A stretch of DNA of 37,890 bases from Gammaproteobacteria bacterium DTU037 (GCA_001513025.1 LFRZ01000082.1:110181-148070); one strand, 5' to 3'; shown: positions 8,572 to 20,417, counted from the stretch's first letter. Program-made: numbers and translations. The notes: generated by a model not told the origin, from the letters alone.

Positions 8572-8588
8572 CGCATCACCTTGGTGCC
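8572..8588. promoter_or_regulatory. Probable NtrC-binding site, distal, upstream of glnA
   Basis: This 17-bp site matches TGCACCA-N3-TGGTGCA at 11 of 14 positions (CGCATCA-CCT-TGGTGCC). It is centred 31 bp upstream of a stronger site and about 105 bp upstream of the -12 element. Paired NtrC sites upstream of glnA are the known arrangement. Confidence 0.55.
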
Positions 8589-8602
8589 AATTACGAAAGC
8601 GA

Positions 8603-8619
8603 TGCACTGCTATGGTGCA
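8603..8619. promoter_or_regulatory. NtrC-binding site upstream of glnA
   Basis: TGCACTGCTATGGTGCA is a near-perfect match (13 of 14) to the NtrC consensus TGCACCA-N3-TGGTGCA. It is centred about 85 bp upstream of the expected sigma-54 start site. Confidence 0.8.
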
Positions 8620-8670
8620 TTGTTTTTATTTTCGATGAGCTCTTGCCCTGTATTCACTAACTTTTACTTA

Positions 8671-8686
8671 TGGCATGGAACTTGCT
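8671..8686 (+). promoter_or_regulatory. Sigma-54 promoter of glnA
   Basis: TGGCATGGAACTTGCT has GG and GC 10 nt apart and fits TGGCACG-N4-TTGCT with a single mismatch. It lies 64 bp before the glnA ATG with NtrC sites upstream, the classical nitrogen-regulated glnA promoter. Confidence 0.85.
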
Positions 8687-8749
8687 TAATCCTCTGTATT
8701 ACAGCAGCTGAGCTGCGATTATTACTTTGACTTAGAGGAGTCATACTTC

Positions 8750-10156
8750 ATGTCGACTAAGACCCAGTCACTTATTAGTAAGCACCAAGCCCCTTGGGTG
8801 GATCTGCGCTTTACCGATACCTTAGGTAAAGAACACCATATTACTTTCCCATCAGACACCATCGATGAAGAAACCTTTGAAGAAGGCAAAATGTTTGATG
8901 GTTCATCGATTTATGGGTGGAAGGGTATTGAAGCCTCGGATATGACGCTGTTGTTAGATGACTCCACGGCCGTAATGGATCCTTTTGCCGAAGAGCCAAC
9001 GGTGATTGTGCGCTGTGATGTAGCGGAGCCGAGCACTTTAGCGGGCTATGATCGTGACCCGCGCTCTATTGCGCGTCGAGCTGAAATCTATTTACAATCC
9101 ACTGGCATTGCTGATACCGCATATTTTGGTCCGGAGCCTGAGTTCTTTGTTTTTGATGCGGTGACTTGGGAAGAGTCGATGGAGAAAGTGGGGTTTGAAA
9201 TTTATTCTGATGAAGGGGCTTGGTCCAGTCAAAAATTAGCCGAAGGTAAAAATAGTGGTCATCGCCCACGAGTTAAAGGCGGCTATTTTCCCGTGCCGCC
9301 GGTGGATTCTTTGGTGGGTGTGCGTGCAGCCATGTGTAATGCTATGAAGGCCATGGGCTTGGCCATTGAAGTGCATCATCATGAAGTGGCCAATGCTGGG
9401 CAATGTGAAATCGGTGTGCCTTTTAATACCTTGGTGAAAAAAGCCGATGAAGTACAATTGCTTAAATATTGTGTGCATAACATTGCCCATGCGGCGGGTA
9501 AAACAGCCACTTTTATGCCAAAACCCTTGGTCGGTGATAACGGCTCAGGGATGCATGTGCATCAGTCATTATCGAAACAAGGTAAGAATTTATTTGCTGG
9601 CGATGGCTATGCTGGTTTATCGGAAATGGCGCTGCATTATATTGGCGGTATCATTAAGCATGCGCACGCGCTCAACGCGATCACCAATCCTGGCACCAAC
9701 TCTTACAAGCGTCTGGTGCCGGGTTATGAGGCACCGGTGATGCTGGCATATTCTGCGCGCAACCGCTCAGCATCGATTCGTATTCCTTGGGTTAAAAACC
9801 CTAAAGGCAAACGTATCGAGTGTCGTTTTCCTGACGCAACCGCTAATCCCTATTTAGCCTTTTCCGCGTTACTAATGGCTGGTTTAGATGGCATCAAGCA
9901 TAAAATTGATCCAGGTGATGCGATGGATAAGAATTTGTACAACTTGCCTGCCGAAGAAGCTAAAAATATTCCACAAGTGGCTTATAGCTTGGATCAAGCT
10001 TTAGATGCCTTATGGGCCGATAGACACTTTTTATTGGAAGGCAGCGTGTTTTCTGAAGATATGCTCAGTGCTTATATTGAGTGCAAGATGGGCGAGGTCA
10101 CGCGCTTACGCCAGTCGGTGCATCCAGCTGAGTTTGATATGTACTACAGCCTGTAA
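8750..10156 (+). CDS. glnA: Glutamine synthetase type I
   Basis: A 468-residue GlnA that makes glutamine from glutamate, ammonia and ATP in the cytoplasm. Visible signatures are KMFDGSSI(Y)GWKGIE near the start, [10 protein letters not shown], the [14 protein letters not shown]-binding motif, [18 protein letters not shown] and the adenylylation loop NLYNLP with Tyr397. Length and Tyr position match the adenylylated gammaproteobacterial enzyme. The ATG at 8750 follows a good GAGGAG site. Transcription is from the sigma-54/NtrC promoter upstream, and a hairpin terminator follows at 10162, so ntrBC are partly uncoupled. Confidence 0.97.
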   Translation: MSTKTQSLISKHQAPWVDLRFTDTLGKEHHITFPSDTIDEETFEEGKMFDGSSIYGWKGIEASDMTLLLDDSTAVMDPFAEEPTVIVRCDVAEPSTLAGYDRDPRSIARRAEIYLQSTGIADTAYFGPEPEFFVFDAVTWEESMEKVGFEIYSDEGAWSSQKLAEGKNSGHRPRVKGGYFPVPPVDSLVGVRAAMCNAMKAMGLAIEVHHHEVANAGQCEIGVPFNTLVKKADEVQLLKYCVHNIAHAAGKTATFMPKPLVGDNGSGMHVHQSLSKQGKNLFAGDGYAGLSEMALHYIGGIIKHAHALNAITNPGTNSYKRLVPGYEAPVMLAYSARNRSASIRIPWVKNPKGKRIECRFPDATANPYLAFSALLMAGLDGIKHKIDPGDAMDKNLYNLPAEEAKNIPQVAYSLDQALDALWADRHFLLEGSVFSEDMLSAYIECKMGEVTRLRQSVHPAEFDMYYSL

Positions 10157-10161
10157 ATACT

Positions 10162-10190
10162 TATGCCCCTTTTTGGGGCATACTTATTTT
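10162..10190 (+). terminator. Rho-independent terminator after glnA
   Basis: Stem TATGCCCC (10162-10169) and GGGGCATA (10175-10182), loop TTTTT, followed by CTTATTTT. It sits between the glnA stop and ntrB. The T-run is interrupted, so read-through into ntrBC is possible. Confidence 0.7.
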
Positions 10191-10219
10191 TATAGAGGCC
10201 ACCTGCCAGTTATTTATCT

Positions 10220-11332
10220 ATGAACTCAGCTGCTTTAGGCAACGCCTTACTGGAACAACTCTCAACAGCGGTCTTGCTGTTGGATCAACATTTGTGTGTG
10301 CTTTATGCTAATCCAGCGGCGGAACAGCTGTTTGCCACGAGTCGCGCGCACTTACTTGAGCGCTCTATTGCGCTTTTTTTTTGGGAAGATGATGAGTGTT
10401 TGGACGCGCTCCATAATGCTTTGTTAGACCAGCGTCCCTATACGCGCCGTGAGGCCCGTCTACATTTTCCCAGTACGGCACAGGTCATGACCATGGATTA
10501 TACGGCGACGCCGTTCAGTGCGCCCGAGTCGCAAGGCAGGCAGTTGCTTGTGGAGTTGTTGCCGCAGGATCGCGTCTTACGCTTGAGTCGCGAAGACAGT
10601 TTATTTACTGCTCATCAAGTGACCCGTGCATTGGTGCGCGGTGTGGCGCATGAGGTTAAAAATCCGTTGGGTGGGATTCGTGGCGCCGCACAACTGCTCG
10701 CGCGTCAATTGTCGGCAGCGGAATTACGAGAATATACTGATGTCATTATTAGTGAGACCGATCGTTTAAGCCATGTGGTGGATCGCATGTTGGGGCCGCG
10801 TCAGCGTTTACACCTCGTGCGCATCAATATTCACCAAGTGTTAGAGCGTGTGCGCTTGATCTTGCAAGCAGAAGTGGGTGAGGCCATTACGCTGACCTGT
10901 GATTACGATCCAAGCTTGCCAGAGCTACACGCCGATTTAGATCGCTTGATTCAAGTGGTGCTCAATATTGTGCGCAATGCCGCGCAAGCGTTATTAGAAA
11001 ACCCGAGCGAGCGTCCTGCGGAAATCATCTTGCGCTCGCGGGTACTGCGTCAGTTGACAATTGGTACGCATCGTCATCGTTTGGTGTGTGTGGTGGACGT
11101 TGAGGACAACGGCCCAGGGATTGATGGTCAACTGTTAGAAACCCTATTTTACCCTATGGTCACTGGTCGAGCTCAAGGCTCGGGGCTGGGCTTGCCGATT
11201 GCGCAAGGCATTATCCAAGAGCATGGCGGCTTGATTGAATGCGAGAGTAAGCAAGGGCATACGGTCTTTCGTATTTTAATTCCTGTGGATCCTTATCTTG
11301 AATCCTATCCAGGAGCGTTCGACCATGGCTGA
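10220..11332 (+). CDS. ntrB: Nitrogen regulation sensor histidine kinase NtrB
   Basis: A 370-residue soluble kinase, also called GlnL. An N-terminal PAS-type domain (about 10-115) precedes the phosphoacceptor motif GVAHEVKNPLGGIRGAAQLL with His144. The catalytic domain has the N box (VVLNIVRNAAQAL), DNGPGI and GSGLGLPIAQGII. NtrB phosphorylates NtrC when nitrogen is short and is turned into a phosphatase by PII, which here is probably the GlnK encoded at 24039-24377. It overlaps the start of ntrC by 8 bp, so the two are translationally coupled. Confidence 0.95.
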   Translation: MNSAALGNALLEQLSTAVLLLDQHLCVLYANPAAEQLFATSRAHLLERSIALFFWEDDECLDALHNALLDQRPYTRREARLHFPSTAQVMTMDYTATPFSAPESQGRQLLVELLPQDRVLRLSREDSLFTAHQVTRALVRGVAHEVKNPLGGIRGAAQLLARQLSAAELREYTDVIISETDRLSHVVDRMLGPRQRLHLVRINIHQVLERVRLILQAEVGEAITLTCDYDPSLPELHADLDRLIQVVLNIVRNAAQALLENPSERPAEIILRSRVLRQLTIGTHRHRLVCVVDVEDNGPGIDGQLLETLFYPMVTGRAQGSGLGLPIAQGIIQEHGGLIECESKQGHTVFRILIPVDPYLESYPGAFDHG

Positions 11333-12743
11333 TCAAGTGTGGATTATTGATGATGATAAATCGATGCGTTGGGTGTTGGAAAAAGCTTTAACTCAAGCAG
11401 GTTTTTCCACTACAGCTTTTGCTAGCGGTGAGGACGCATTGGCGCAGCTGGCAGCAACTCAGCCTGCTCTTATTTTGACTGACATACGTATGCAGGATAT
11501 GGATGGTTTAGCCTTGTTAGCTCTAGTGCACAAACGTTATGCCCATCTGCCAGTGATAGTGATGACGGCGCACTCTGATTTGGACAGCGCGGTACAGTCC
11601 TATCAAAGTGGTGCCTTTGAATATCTGCCCAAACCGTTTGATTTAGATGATGCTGTGGTATTGGTGCGCCGCGCGTTAGCGCATTCTCAGGAGGCTGCAG
11701 TCACCACCGAGTACAGTGTCTCGGGCAATGCCATTATTGGTGAAGCACCAGCCATGCAAGAGGTCTTTCGGATCATTGGACGACTGTCACACTCGCATAT
11801 GACGGTGCTGATTCATGGTGAGTCGGGGACAGGCAAAGAACTGGTGGCGAATGCCTTACATCATCACAGCCCGCGCGCACAACAGCCGTTTATTGCCCTG
11901 AATATGGCCGCCATACCTAAAGATTTAATCGAATCTGAGTTATTTGGCCATGAACGAGGGGCTTTTACCGGTGCGGCCAGTGTCCGTCATGGGCGTTTTG
12001 AGCAAGCGCATCAGGGTAGTTTGTTTCTTGATGAAATTGGCGATATGCCATTGGATACGCAAACGCGACTGTTACGTGTTTTGGCTGATGGCACTTTTTA
12101 TCGAGTGGGCGGGCACACGCCTATTCTGGTTGATGTGCGTATTATTGCCGCCACGCACCGTGATCTTGAGACCTTGGTGCGCCAAGGCTTATTTCGTGAA
12201 GACCTCTATCACCGCCTGAATGTGATCCGTATTCATTTGCCCAGGCTCAGTGAGCGACGCGAAGATATTGCCACATTAGCCGCCCATTTTCTGCAACAGG
12301 CGGCGGGTGAGTTGGAGACTGAGCGACGCGTGTTACGGCCGGAAACGGAGGCTTATCTCAGTCAACTCGATTGGCCCGGTAATGTGCGCCAGTTGGAAAA
12401 CACCTGCCGTTGGTTAACGGTGATGGCCTCCAGTCGTGAGGTGATGATCGGTGATCTTCCTGTCGAACTGTTACACGGCACGGCTCCAGTGGCTGAACGG
12501 CCGCAGTGGGATGTTGCCTTGCAACGTTGGGCCGAGCAGGCCTTGCAGCAGGGCGATAAAGACCTGTTGAATCGCGCACTACCGATGTTCGAGCGTGTCC
12601 TGATCGAAGCGGCTTTAACCCATGCCGCAGGACGGCGACGCGATGCTGCGCAGTTGTTAGGTTGGGGACGCAACACTCTCACGCGTAAAATTAACGAGTT
12701 AGGTCTGCACAATCGTCAGGTGGATGACGAGGGTGAAGAGTAA
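11325..12743 (+). CDS. ntrC: Nitrogen regulation sigma-54 activator NtrC
   Basis: A 472-residue protein from the ATG at 11325 (AGGAG site at 11311). Receiver domain with phospho-accepting Asp53 and Lys103 (LPKPF). The AAA+ domain has Walker A GESGTGKE (165-172), the GAFTGA loop (212-217) that contacts sigma-54, and Walker B LFLDEIGDM. A Fis-type helix-turn-helix at the C-terminus (RRRDAAQLLGWGRNTLTRKI) binds DNA. It is the activator expected to use the NtrC-like sites upstream of glnA and gltB. It overlaps ntrB. Confidence 0.96.
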   Translation: MADQVWIIDDDKSMRWVLEKALTQAGFSTTAFASGEDALAQLAATQPALILTDIRMQDMDGLALLALVHKRYAHLPVIVMTAHSDLDSAVQSYQSGAFEYLPKPFDLDDAVVLVRRALAHSQEAAVTTEYSVSGNAIIGEAPAMQEVFRIIGRLSHSHMTVLIHGESGTGKELVANALHHHSPRAQQPFIALNMAAIPKDLIESELFGHERGAFTGAASVRHGRFEQAHQGSLFLDEIGDMPLDTQTRLLRVLADGTFYRVGGHTPILVDVRIIAATHRDLETLVRQGLFREDLYHRLNVIRIHLPRLSERREDIATLAAHFLQQAAGELETERRVLRPETEAYLSQLDWPGNVRQLENTCRWLTVMASSREVMIGDLPVELLHGTAPVAERPQWDVALQRWAEQALQQGDKDLLNRALPMFERVLIEAALTHAAGRRRDAAQLLGWGRNTLTRKINELGLHNRQVDDEGEE

Positions 12744-12752
12744 TCAGGTAGG

Positions 12753-12769
12753 TGCACGCTTTTGGCGCA
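12753..12769. promoter_or_regulatory. NtrC-like site upstream of gltB (distal)
   Basis: TGCACGCTTTTGGCGCA matches TGCACCA-N3-TGGTGCA at 11 of 14 positions. It begins 9 bp after the ntrC stop and is centred 21 bp (two helical turns) from a second similar site. Confidence 0.45.
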
Positions 12770-12773
12770 CGGC

Positions 12774-12790
12774 TGCACAGTTTTGGGGCG
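12774..12790. promoter_or_regulatory. NtrC-like site upstream of gltB (proximal)
   Basis: TGCACAGTTTTGGGGCG matches the NtrC consensus at 10 of 14 positions, a weak site on its own. It gains support from the adjacent copy and the -24/-12 element about 80 bp downstream. Confidence 0.35.
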
Positions 12791-12865
12791 AAAATAAGCT
12801 TTTAAATGCTGTTGAATTCGACCTAGATAGTCTGCAGGGTGCATTCGCACGGCATTTTTACATGT

Positions 12866-12881
12866 TGGCCTAATCCTTGCT
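12866..12881 (+). promoter_or_regulatory. Candidate sigma-54 promoter of gltB
   Basis: TGGCCTAATCCTTGCT has the GG and GC pairs 10 nt apart and the conserved TGGC and TTGCT blocks. It lies 74 bp before the gltB ATG with two NtrC-like sites upstream. Confidence 0.55.
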
Positions 12882-12954
12882 GAATAGAAATAAAGTGCGG
12901 CAGCTTGCTTGCTGCACAGTCCATTTTGTTTTTATTCAGGTAAGGAGTGCTTCT

Positions 12955-15900
12955 ATGACTCAGACAAGGTTTGAGGCGCAGACCTCAGATAATATGAGGG
13001 TGGCCAGCGCGCAAGAAATTCAAACTGCTATAGATACTGGGCTGTACGCCAATGCAGAGCATGATGCCTGTGGTGTGGGCTTTGTGGCGCATATCAAAGG
13101 TGAGAAATCTCACGCGATTGTGCAGCAAGGACTGCAAATTTTAGAAAATATTGACCATCGTGGCGCGGTCGGTGCTGATCCGTTAATGGGCGATGGTGCG
13201 GGTTTATTGATTCAAATTCCCGATGCATTCTATCGCACGCAAATGGCAGCACAAGGGGTAGAGCTACCACCACCCGGCGACTATGGGGTAGGTATGGTTT
13301 TTTTACCCAAAGAAGCAGCTGCGCGCCAAGCCTGTGAGCGGGAGTTGGAGCGGGCCATCGCGGCAGAAAAGCAGGTGTTGTTAGGTTGGCGTGATGTGCC
13401 GGTCAATCGTGATTTACCCATGTCGCCTGAGGTGCGTACCAGTGAGCCGGTGATTCGTCAGATCTTTATTGGCCGCGGCAGCGATATACTGGTGTCTGAT
13501 GCGTTAGAACGTAAACTTTATCTGATTCGAAAAACAGCATCGGCCAAGATTACTCGCTTACATCTCAGCCACAGTTTTGAATACTATGTCCCGAGTATGT
13601 CCTGTCGTACGGTGATCTATAAAGGCTTATTACTGGCCGATCAAGTCGGCCTGTACTATCTTGATTTACAAAATAGCCAGCTTGTATCGGCACTAGCCTT
13701 AGTCCATCAGCGTTTCTCGACCAATACTTTTCCTTCTTGGCCATTGGCGCATCCGTATCGCATGGTGGCGCACAATGGTGAAATTAACACGGTTAAAGGT
13801 AACTTTAATTGGATGCGCGCACGTGAAGGGGTGATGTCATCGCCGGTCTTAGGTGATGATTTAAAAAAACTGTACCCCATCAGTCTGGAGGGCCAATCCG
13901 ATACCGCGACCTTTGATAATACGTTAGAACTGCTGGTTATGGCCGGCTATCCGCTGGCGCAAGCGGCAATGATGATGATTCCTGAAGCTTGGGAACAACA
14001 TAACTTGATGGACCCGCAGCGGCGTGCTTTTTATGAATACCATGCCGCCATGCTCGAACCTTGGGATGGACCGGCGGCGATGATCTTTACCGATGGTCGC
14101 CAAGTGGGTGCAACGCTCGATCGTAATGGCTTGCGTCCAGCCCGTTTTGTAGTGACCGATGATGATTTAGTGGTGCTGGCATCGGAAACTGGTGTGTTAC
14201 CTATTCCTGATGAGCGCATTGTGCGTAAGTGGCGTTTACAGCCTGGAAAAATGTTCCTGATTGACTTGGAACAAGGTCGGATCATTGAGGATGAGGAGCT
14301 TAAACAACGTTACGCGTCAGCTAAGCCTTATCGTCAATGGATCGATAATGTACGTCTGTGTTTAGATCAATTAAAGACAGAGGCGTTGCCTTTGTCTTTT
14401 GCTGAGCCATTGTTGGCTCGTCAGCAAGCTTTTGCTTACAGCCAAGAGGATATTAAGTTTCAACTGGCACCAATGGCTATGAATGCTGAGGAAGGTATTG
14501 GTTCGATGGGCAATGATGCGCCTTTGGCCATCTTGTCGGCACGGAACAAACCCTTGTATCACTATTTTCGTCAGCTGTTTGCGCAAGTAACTAATCCTCC
14601 CATTGATCCGATTCGTGAAGCTGTGGTGATGTCATTGGTGTCCTTTATTGGCCCGCGCCCTAATTTGTTGGATATTAATGCCAGTAATCCACCACTGCGC
14701 TTAGAAATTGCACAGCCCATCTTAGATGTGGCCAATATGGCGCGCTTAAGGCATATCGAGCAAAGCACTGGCGGTAAGTTTCGCACCACTGAAATTGATA
14801 TTACTTATCCTAAAACGTGGGGTAAAACCGGTATCGAGGCGCGCATTGCTTATTTGTGCTCGGAAGCAGCAGAGGCCATTCGTGCCGGCTGTAATATTTT
14901 AATTATCACTGATCGACATATCAGTCGTGAGCAAGTGGCGATTCCTGCGTTGTTGGCGCTCTCGGCCATTCATCAGTCTCTAGTCCGTGAAGGCTTGCGT
15001 ACCTCAGTGGGCTTGGTGGTGGAAACAGGCAGTGCCCGTGAAGTACATCACTTTGCCGTATTGGCAGGTTTTGGTGCCGAAGCCATTCACCCATATTTAG
15101 CCTTAGAAACCTTGGCTGATATTGCGCCTGAGCTAGGTGTGAGTGCAGAAGAGGCTGCGCAGCATTTTATTAAAGCCATCGGCAAAGGTTTAACTAAAAT
15201 TATGTCGAAGATGGGTATCAGTACTTATATGTCCTACTGCGGTGCGCAAATTTTCGAGGCCATTGGTTTAAGTCAAACGCTGCTGCAAAAGTACTTTACT
15301 GGTACGCCGTCACAAATTGGCGGCCTAGATATCTTTGATATTGCTGAAGAAGCGATTAACAGTCATCAGCAGGCGTTTGGAGAACCTCAACAATTCGTTG
15401 ATCAACTTGAGCAGGGCGGTGAGTTTGCTTGGCGCGCCAATGGTGAGGAACATGCCTGGACGCCGGATGCCATTGCCAAACTGCAACACAGCACCCGTAG
15501 CAATCGTTATGAAACCTTTGCTGAATACACGGCCATTATCAATGATCAATCCAAGCGGCATACTACCTTGCGCGGATTATTTGAATTTCGTATCGATCCC
15601 GAGCGCAGCATCCCTATTACGGATGTTGAGCCGGCCAGTGTCATCGTTAAACGCTTTGCGTCAGGCGCGATGTCGTTAGGTTCGATTTCAACTGAGGCCC
15701 ATATGAACCTTGCGATTGCGATGAACCGTCTTGGCGGCAAAAGCAATACTGGTGAGGGTGGCGAAGATCACGCGCGCTACCGCCAGGAGATGCAAGGTCA
15801 GTCCATTAATGAGGGCACACGCCTGACTGAAGTGATGGGTAAAGATACGGTTGAGGTGGATTATATTTTGCGTGAAGGTGATAGCTTGCGCTCGAAAATT

Positions 15901-17679
15901 AAACAAGTGGCATCCGGTCGCTTTGGTGTTACCACTGAGTATTTGATCTCAGCGGATCAAATCCAAATTAAAATGGCACAAGGCGCAAAACCGGGTGAAG
16001 GTGGCCAGTTACCCGGTAACAAAGTATCAACCTATATTGGCAAACTGCGCCATTCGGTGCCGGGTGTGGGGCTGATCTCGCCACCGCCGCACCATGATAT
16101 TTATTCGATTGAAGATTTAGCTCAGCTGATTCATGACTTAAAAAATGTTAATCCACGTGCTGATATTTCAGTGAAACTGGTTTCTGAAGTGGGCGTGGGT
16201 ACCATTGCTGCGGGTGTGGCCAAAGCAAAAGCTGATCATATTGTGATTGCTGGCCACGACGGTGGTACCGGTGCCGCTGCTTGGAGTTCGATTAAACACG
16301 CCGGAACGCCGTGGGAGCTTGGTGTGGCTGAAACCCAGCAAACCTTAGTGCTGAATCGCTTGCGTGGACGGGTGCGTATCCAAGCTGATGGACAAATGAA
16401 AACTGGCCGCGATGTGGTGATTGGTGCTTTGCTCGGTGCCGATGAATTCGGTTTTGCCACTGCGCCTTTGGTGGCCTCGGGCTGCATTATGATGCGTAAG
16501 TGTCACCTCAATACTTGCCCGGTGGGTATTGCTACCCAAAATCCGGAATTGCGCAAGAAATTTTCCGGTAAACCTGAAGATGTAGTTAATTTCTTCTTCT
16601 TTATTGCTGAAGAAGTCCGGCAGATTATGGCGCAATTAGGCGTGCGCCAGTTTGACGATCTGATTGGCCGTGCTGATTTACTGGATATGCGTAAAGGTGT
16701 TGAGCATTGGAAAGCCAAAGGACTCGACTTTAGTCGCGTCTTGGCTTTGTCAACGGCACCGGCCGAGGTTCCACGTTTACACAGCAGCCAACAAGAACAT
16801 GGCTTGGAGCAAGCGCTCGACCAGATCTTGATCAGCCAAGCATCTGAGACCTTAACCCAAGGCACGCCTGTGCGTATTGAGACTGAGGTCAGAAATATTC
16901 ATCGTACCGTCGGAGCCATGCTCTCTGGTGCTTTGATTAAGCGCTACCCCGAAGGTTTGGCCGATAACAGTATCCATGTGGCGTGCACAGGTACTGGCGG
17001 TCAAAGTTTTGCAGCGTTTCTTGCTAAGGGTATTACCTTTGATCTGAAGGGTGAAGCCAATGACTACACCGGTAAAGGCCTATCTGGCGGGCGCTTAATT
17101 GTGCGTCCAAGCCATGCTTTTAAAGGGCTAGCAACCGACAATATTATCGTCGGCAATACCGTGCTGTATGGCGCAACCTCCGGCAGCGCATTCTTTAATG
17201 GTGTTGCCGGCGAACGTTTTGCCGTGCGCCTTTCAGGTGCCAGTGCAGTAGTCGAAGGTTTGGGTGATCACGGCTGCGAATATATGACCGGCGGCACCGT
17301 TGTGGTGTTAGGTCAAACCGGACGCAATTTTGCTGCGGGTATGTCCGGCGGCGTGGCCTATGTGTACGACGAAGATGGTCAATTTGCCCAACGCTGCAAT
17401 ACCGCACAAGTGGCGTTAGAGCCGGTGCTCTGTGCAACGCTGCAAATGGCTGAAGGCATTCCATTGCATGCAGATATGGCCGATGAAAAGCTGCTAAAAG
17501 CGTTACTGGAAGAGCACTTGCACCTGACCGGCTCGCCGAGAGCTGAAGCCTTACTGGCGGATTGGGTGAACGCGAAAATGCGCTTTATTAAAGTTTTCCC
17601 GCATGAGTATCGCCATGCTCTTGAACAGCTCAACAACGCCACGCGAACTGCGACACCTGCCATCGCCCAAGCCCTTTAA
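12955..17679 (+). CDS. gltB: Glutamate synthase (NADPH) large subunit
   Basis: A 1574-residue protein that converts glutamine and 2-oxoglutarate to two glutamates, using electrons passed from GltD. The ATG at 12955 is chosen for its TAAGGAG site; the frame is open 26 codons further upstream. The glutaminase nucleophile is Cys39 in [12 protein letters not shown], so a 38-residue propeptide would be removed. Further signs are [12 protein letters not shown] and HNGEINT of the amidotransferase domain, the FMN domain ([30 protein letters not shown]), the iron-sulfur motif [13 protein letters not shown] near residue 1185, and the C-terminal beta-helix domain ([21 protein letters not shown]). It is followed by gltD after 14 bp. 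Confidence 0.97.
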   Translation: MTQTRFEAQTSDNMRVASAQEIQTAIDTGLYANAEHDACGVGFVAHIKGEKSHAIVQQGLQILENIDHRGAVGADPLMGDGAGLLIQIPDAFYRTQMAAQGVELPPPGDYGVGMVFLPKEAAARQACERELERAIAAEKQVLLGWRDVPVNRDLPMSPEVRTSEPVIRQIFIGRGSDILVSDALERKLYLIRKTASAKITRLHLSHSFEYYVPSMSCRTVIYKGLLLADQVGLYYLDLQNSQLVSALALVHQRFSTNTFPSWPLAHPYRMVAHNGEINTVKGNFNWMRAREGVMSSPVLGDDLKKLYPISLEGQSDTATFDNTLELLVMAGYPLAQAAMMMIPEAWEQHNLMDPQRRAFYEYHAAMLEPWDGPAAMIFTDGRQVGATLDRNGLRPARFVVTDDDLVVLASETGVLPIPDERIVRKWRLQPGKMFLIDLEQGRIIEDEELKQRYASAKPYRQWIDNVRLCLDQLKTEALPLSFAEPLLARQQAFAYSQEDIKFQLAPMAMNAEEGIGSMGNDAPLAILSARNKPLYHYFRQLFAQVTNPPIDPIREAVVMSLVSFIGPRPNLLDINASNPPLRLEIAQPILDVANMARLRHIEQSTGGKFRTTEIDITYPKTWGKTGIEARIAYLCSEAAEAIRAGCNILIITDRHISREQVAIPALLALSAIHQSLVREGLRTSVGLVVETGSAREVHHFAVLAGFGAEAIHPYLALETLADIAPELGVSAEEAAQHFIKAIGKGLTKIMSKMGISTYMSYCGAQIFEAIGLSQTLLQKYFTGTPSQIGGLDIFDIAEEAINSHQQAFGEPQQFVDQLEQGGEFAWRANGEEHAWTPDAIAKLQHSTRSNRYETFAEYTAIINDQSKRHTTLRGLFEFRIDPERSIPITDVEPASVIVKRFASGAMSLGSISTEAHMNLAIAMNRLGGKSNTGEGGEDHARYRQEMQGQSINEGTRLTEVMGKDTVEVDYILREGDSLRSKIKQVASGRFGVTTEYLISADQIQIKMAQGAKPGEGGQLPGNKVSTYIGKLRHSVPGVGLISPPPHHDIYSIEDLAQLIHDLKNVNPRADISVKLVSEVGVGTIAAGVAKAKADHIVIAGHDGGTGAAAWSSIKHAGTPWELGVAETQQTLVLNRLRGRVRIQADGQMKTGRDVVIGALLGADEFGFATAPLVASGCIMMRKCHLNTCPVGIATQNPELRKKFSGKPEDVVNFFFFIAEEVRQIMAQLGVRQFDDLIGRADLLDMRKGVEHWKAKGLDFSRVLALSTAPAEVPRLHSSQQEHGLEQALDQILISQASETLTQGTPVRIETEVRNIHRTVGAMLSGALIKRYPEGLADNSIHVACTGTGGQSFAAFLAKGITFDLKGEANDYTGKGLSGGRLIVRPSHAFKGLATDNIIVGNTVLYGATSGSAFFNGVAGERFAVRLSGASAVVEGLGDHGCEYMTGGTVVVLGQTGRNFAAGMSGGVAYVYDEDGQFAQRCNTAQVALEPVLCATLQMAEGIPLHADMADEKLLKALLEEHLHLTGSPRAEALLADWVNAKMRFIKVFPHEYRHALEQLNNATRTATPAIAQAL

Positions 17680-17693
17680 GAGGACGTATTATC

Positions 17694-19160
17694 ATGACAA
17701 AAATTACTGGATTTCTTGAATACGAGCGCATCGAAGAAGAGTACGAAGCGGTTGAATTACGACTTAAAGATTACAACGAGTTTGTGCATGGCCTCACGCC
17801 CAAACAAGCCAAGCAACAAAGTGCACGCTGCATGGATTGTGGTACACCGTTTTGTCACAACGCCTGCCCGGTGAATAATATTATTCCCGACTTTAATGAG
17901 TTGGTGTATCGCGACGATTGGCGTCAAGCCAATGAGGTGTTGCAGTCCACCAATAACTTCCCCGAGTTTACTGGGCGTATTTGTCCCGCGCCTTGTGAAG
18001 CGGCCTGCACCTTAAATATCAACTCACAGCCGGTCGGTATCAAGTCGATTGAGCATGCCATTATTGACCGTGCCTTTGCCGAAGGCTGGGTTAAGCCGCA
18101 AATTGCCCAGCATAAAACTGGTAAAAAAGTGGCAGTGGTGGGCTCAGGCCCCTCGGGTCTGGCTGCTTCACAGCAATTGGCACGTGCCGGCCATAGCGTG
18201 ACCTTATTTGAAAAAAATGATCAAGTGGGCGGCTTGCTACGCTTTGGTATTCCTGATTTTAAACTGGATAAACTGCACATTGATCGCCGCGTTGAGCAAC
18301 TGCGTACTGAAGGTGTTGAAATTCGTACTAACACCTTGGTCGGCGAACTGCCAGCGGATACTAAGGTGACCAATTGGGCTACGCACACCGTGACCCCGCA
18401 AAGCCTACAAGAGGACTTTGATGCGGTATTGCTGACTGGTGGCGCTGAGCAATCACGTGATTTACCTGTGCCGGGTCGTGAATTGGATGGCGTGCACTTT
18501 GCCATGGAGTTTCTGCCCCAGCAAAACCGCGTCAATGCTGGCGTGGCGATGCCCGCACAACTGCGTGCTGAGAACAAACATGTGATTGTGATTGGTGGCG
18601 GTGATACCGGCTCGGATTGTGTCGGTACCTCTAACCGTCAAGGCGCCGCCAGTGTGGTGCAATTTGAACTGATGCCGCGCCCACCGCAAGAAGAAGACAA
18701 GCCTTTAACCTGGCCCTACTGGCCGTACAAACTGCGCACTTCATCCAGCCATGAAGAAGGCTGTGAGCGCGAGTTTGCCATTGCCAGTAAAGAGTTTGTC
18801 GGAGAAAACGGCAAACTGACCGGCCTGAAAACAGTTCGGGTGGAGATGAAACAGGGCAAATTTGAAGAAGTGCCTGACAGTGAGCAATTCTGGCCAGCCG
18901 ACATGGTGTTGTTAGCCATGGGCTTTGTCAGCCCGGTGGCCAGTGTTTTGCAAGGTTTTGGCGTGGAGCTGGATAATCGTGGCAACGCTAAAGCCAGTGT
19001 CGATGCTCAAGGTGGGTATGCCACCAACGTGCCTAAGGTGTTCAGTGCTGGTGACATGCGTCGCGGCCAATCGCTGGTGGTTTGGGCTATACGTGAAGGT
19101 CGCCAAGCGGCGCGAGCAGTGGATGAATTCTTAATGGGCGCAAGCACATTGCCGCGTTAA
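17694..19160 (+). CDS. gltD: Glutamate synthase (NADPH) small subunit
   Basis: A 488-residue flavoprotein that takes electrons from NADPH and feeds them through FeS clusters to GltB. The N-terminal cysteine region ([19 protein letters not shown] and [10 protein letters not shown]) binds 4Fe-4S clusters. An FAD-binding fold starts near residue 146 ([21 protein letters not shown]), and the NADPH fold has [14 protein letters not shown] final FAD motif is seen in [18 protein letters not shown]. The ATG at 17694 follows an AGAGGACG site. It is cotranscribed with gltB and probably with the downstream dapL, only 21 bp away. Confidence 0.96.
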   Translation: MTKITGFLEYERIEEEYEAVELRLKDYNEFVHGLTPKQAKQQSARCMDCGTPFCHNACPVNNIIPDFNELVYRDDWRQANEVLQSTNNFPEFTGRICPAPCEAACTLNINSQPVGIKSIEHAIIDRAFAEGWVKPQIAQHKTGKKVAVVGSGPSGLAASQQLARAGHSVTLFEKNDQVGGLLRFGIPDFKLDKLHIDRRVEQLRTEGVEIRTNTLVGELPADTKVTNWATHTVTPQSLQEDFDAVLLTGGAEQSRDLPVPGRELDGVHFAMEFLPQQNRVNAGVAMPAQLRAENKHVIVIGGGDTGSDCVGTSNRQGAASVVQFELMPRPPQEEDKPLTWPYWPYKLRTSSSHEEGCEREFAIASKEFVGENGKLTGLKTVRVEMKQGKFEEVPDSEQFWPADMVLLAMGFVSPVASVLQGFGVELDNRGNAKASVDAQGGYATNVPKVFSAGDMRRGQSLVVWAIREGRQAARAVDEFLMGASTLPR

Positions 19161-19181
19161 TTTTATTTGGGTAAGACCGTT

Positions 19182-20417
19182 ATGATTCGAATCAATGAGC
19201 ATTTCCAGAAACTGCAAAGCAGTTATCTGTTTACTGAAATAAATCAGCGCATACAGGCGTTTTCGCAGCACAATCCAGAGCGTGAATTGATTCGCTTAGG
19301 CATTGGTGATGTCACTCAGCCCTTGCCAGACGCCTGCGTGCAGGCCATGCATAAGGCTGTTGATGAGCTGGCCACAGGCGAAACATTTCGTGGTTATGGC
19401 CCAGAACAAGGTTATGACTTTTTACGGGATGCTATCGCCCAACACGACTTTCAAGCACGCGGTGCCAAGATCGACGCTGATGAGATTTTTGTTAGTGATG
19501 GTGCCAAATGTGATACCGGCAATATCCAAGAGCTGTTTGCCCAAGATTTGCGTGTGGCCGTTCCTGATCCTGTCTATCCGGTGTATGTCGATACCAATGT
19601 TATGGCCGGGCGCACAGGGATAAGCCAAGATGGCCGTTATCCGGGACTGGTGTACCTTGAGTGCCGTGCCGATAACGGCTATCTGCCAGCGCTACCCAAT
19701 GAGCCGGTGGATTTAATTTATCTGTGTTTCCCCAATAACCCCACTGGTGCCAGTATCAATCGCGAACAGCTTAAAGTTTGGGTGGATTATGCGATTAATA
19801 ACCAAGCGCTGATTTTGTTCGATGCAGCCTATGAAGCTTTTATTCAAGATGACGATATACCCCACTCAATCTATGAGATTGAGGGTGCTGAAAAAGTCGC
19901 GATTGAATTTAGAAGCTTCTCCAAAACCGCAGGTTTTACCGGTGTGCGCTGTGCCTATACGGTCGTGCCTAAGGCCTGCACAGCCTACACCGCTGCAGGC
20001 GAAGCGGTAGCGGTGCGCGACTTATGGATGCGCCGCCATACCACTAAATTTAACGGTGTTTCATACCCCGTACAGCGTGCCGCCGAGGCGGTTTACAGCC
20101 CTGCTGGACAAGCACAAGTGGGTGAGTTGATTGCCTATTACCTAAAAAACGCCGCATATATTCGAGCCGCCTTCCAGCGCATGGGCTTTCAATGCAGCGG
20201 TGGTGATAACTCGCCGTATATTTGGGTTCAGGTTGATCAAGATGCATGGACATTCTTTGATTTCCTGCTCAATGAAGCCGGTGTGATCTGTACGCCAGGC
20301 TCAGGTTTTGGTCGTTGCGGTGAACAGCATGTCCGCATCAGCGCCTTTAATAACTTCGAGCGTGTGCAGCAGGCCATGCAGCGCATCGAAGCCGCATTAC
20401 AACATACACCCCTTTGA
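19182..20417 (+). CDS. dapL: LL-diaminopimelate aminotransferase
   Basis: A 411-residue class I/II PLP aminotransferase from the ATG at 19182 (an in-frame TTG lies 15 bp upstream). Features shared with DapL are [47 protein letters not shown], the PLP-lysine motif [13 protein letters not shown] with Lys248, and [20 protein letters not shown]. DapL makes LL-diaminopimelate directly from tetrahydrodipicolinate with glutamate as amino donor, bypassing the succinylase route usual in Pseudomonas relatives. It sits between gltBD, which supplies glutamate, and lysA. Another aminotransferase role is less likely given the motifs. Confidence 0.88.
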   Translation: MIRINEHFQKLQSSYLFTEINQRIQAFSQHNPERELIRLGIGDVTQPLPDACVQAMHKAVDELATGETFRGYGPEQGYDFLRDAIAQHDFQARGAKIDADEIFVSDGAKCDTGNIQELFAQDLRVAVPDPVYPVYVDTNVMAGRTGISQDGRYPGLVYLECRADNGYLPALPNEPVDLIYLCFPNNPTGASINREQLKVWVDYAINNQALILFDAAYEAFIQDDDIPHSIYEIEGAEKVAIEFRSFSKTAGFTGVRCAYTVVPKACTAYTAAGEAVAVRDLWMRRHTTKFNGVSYPVQRAAEAVYSPAGQAQVGELIAYYLKNAAYIRAAFQRMGFQCSGGDNSPYIWVQVDQDAWTFFDFLLNEAGVICTPGSGFGRCGEQHVRISAFNNFERVQQAMQRIEAALQHTPL

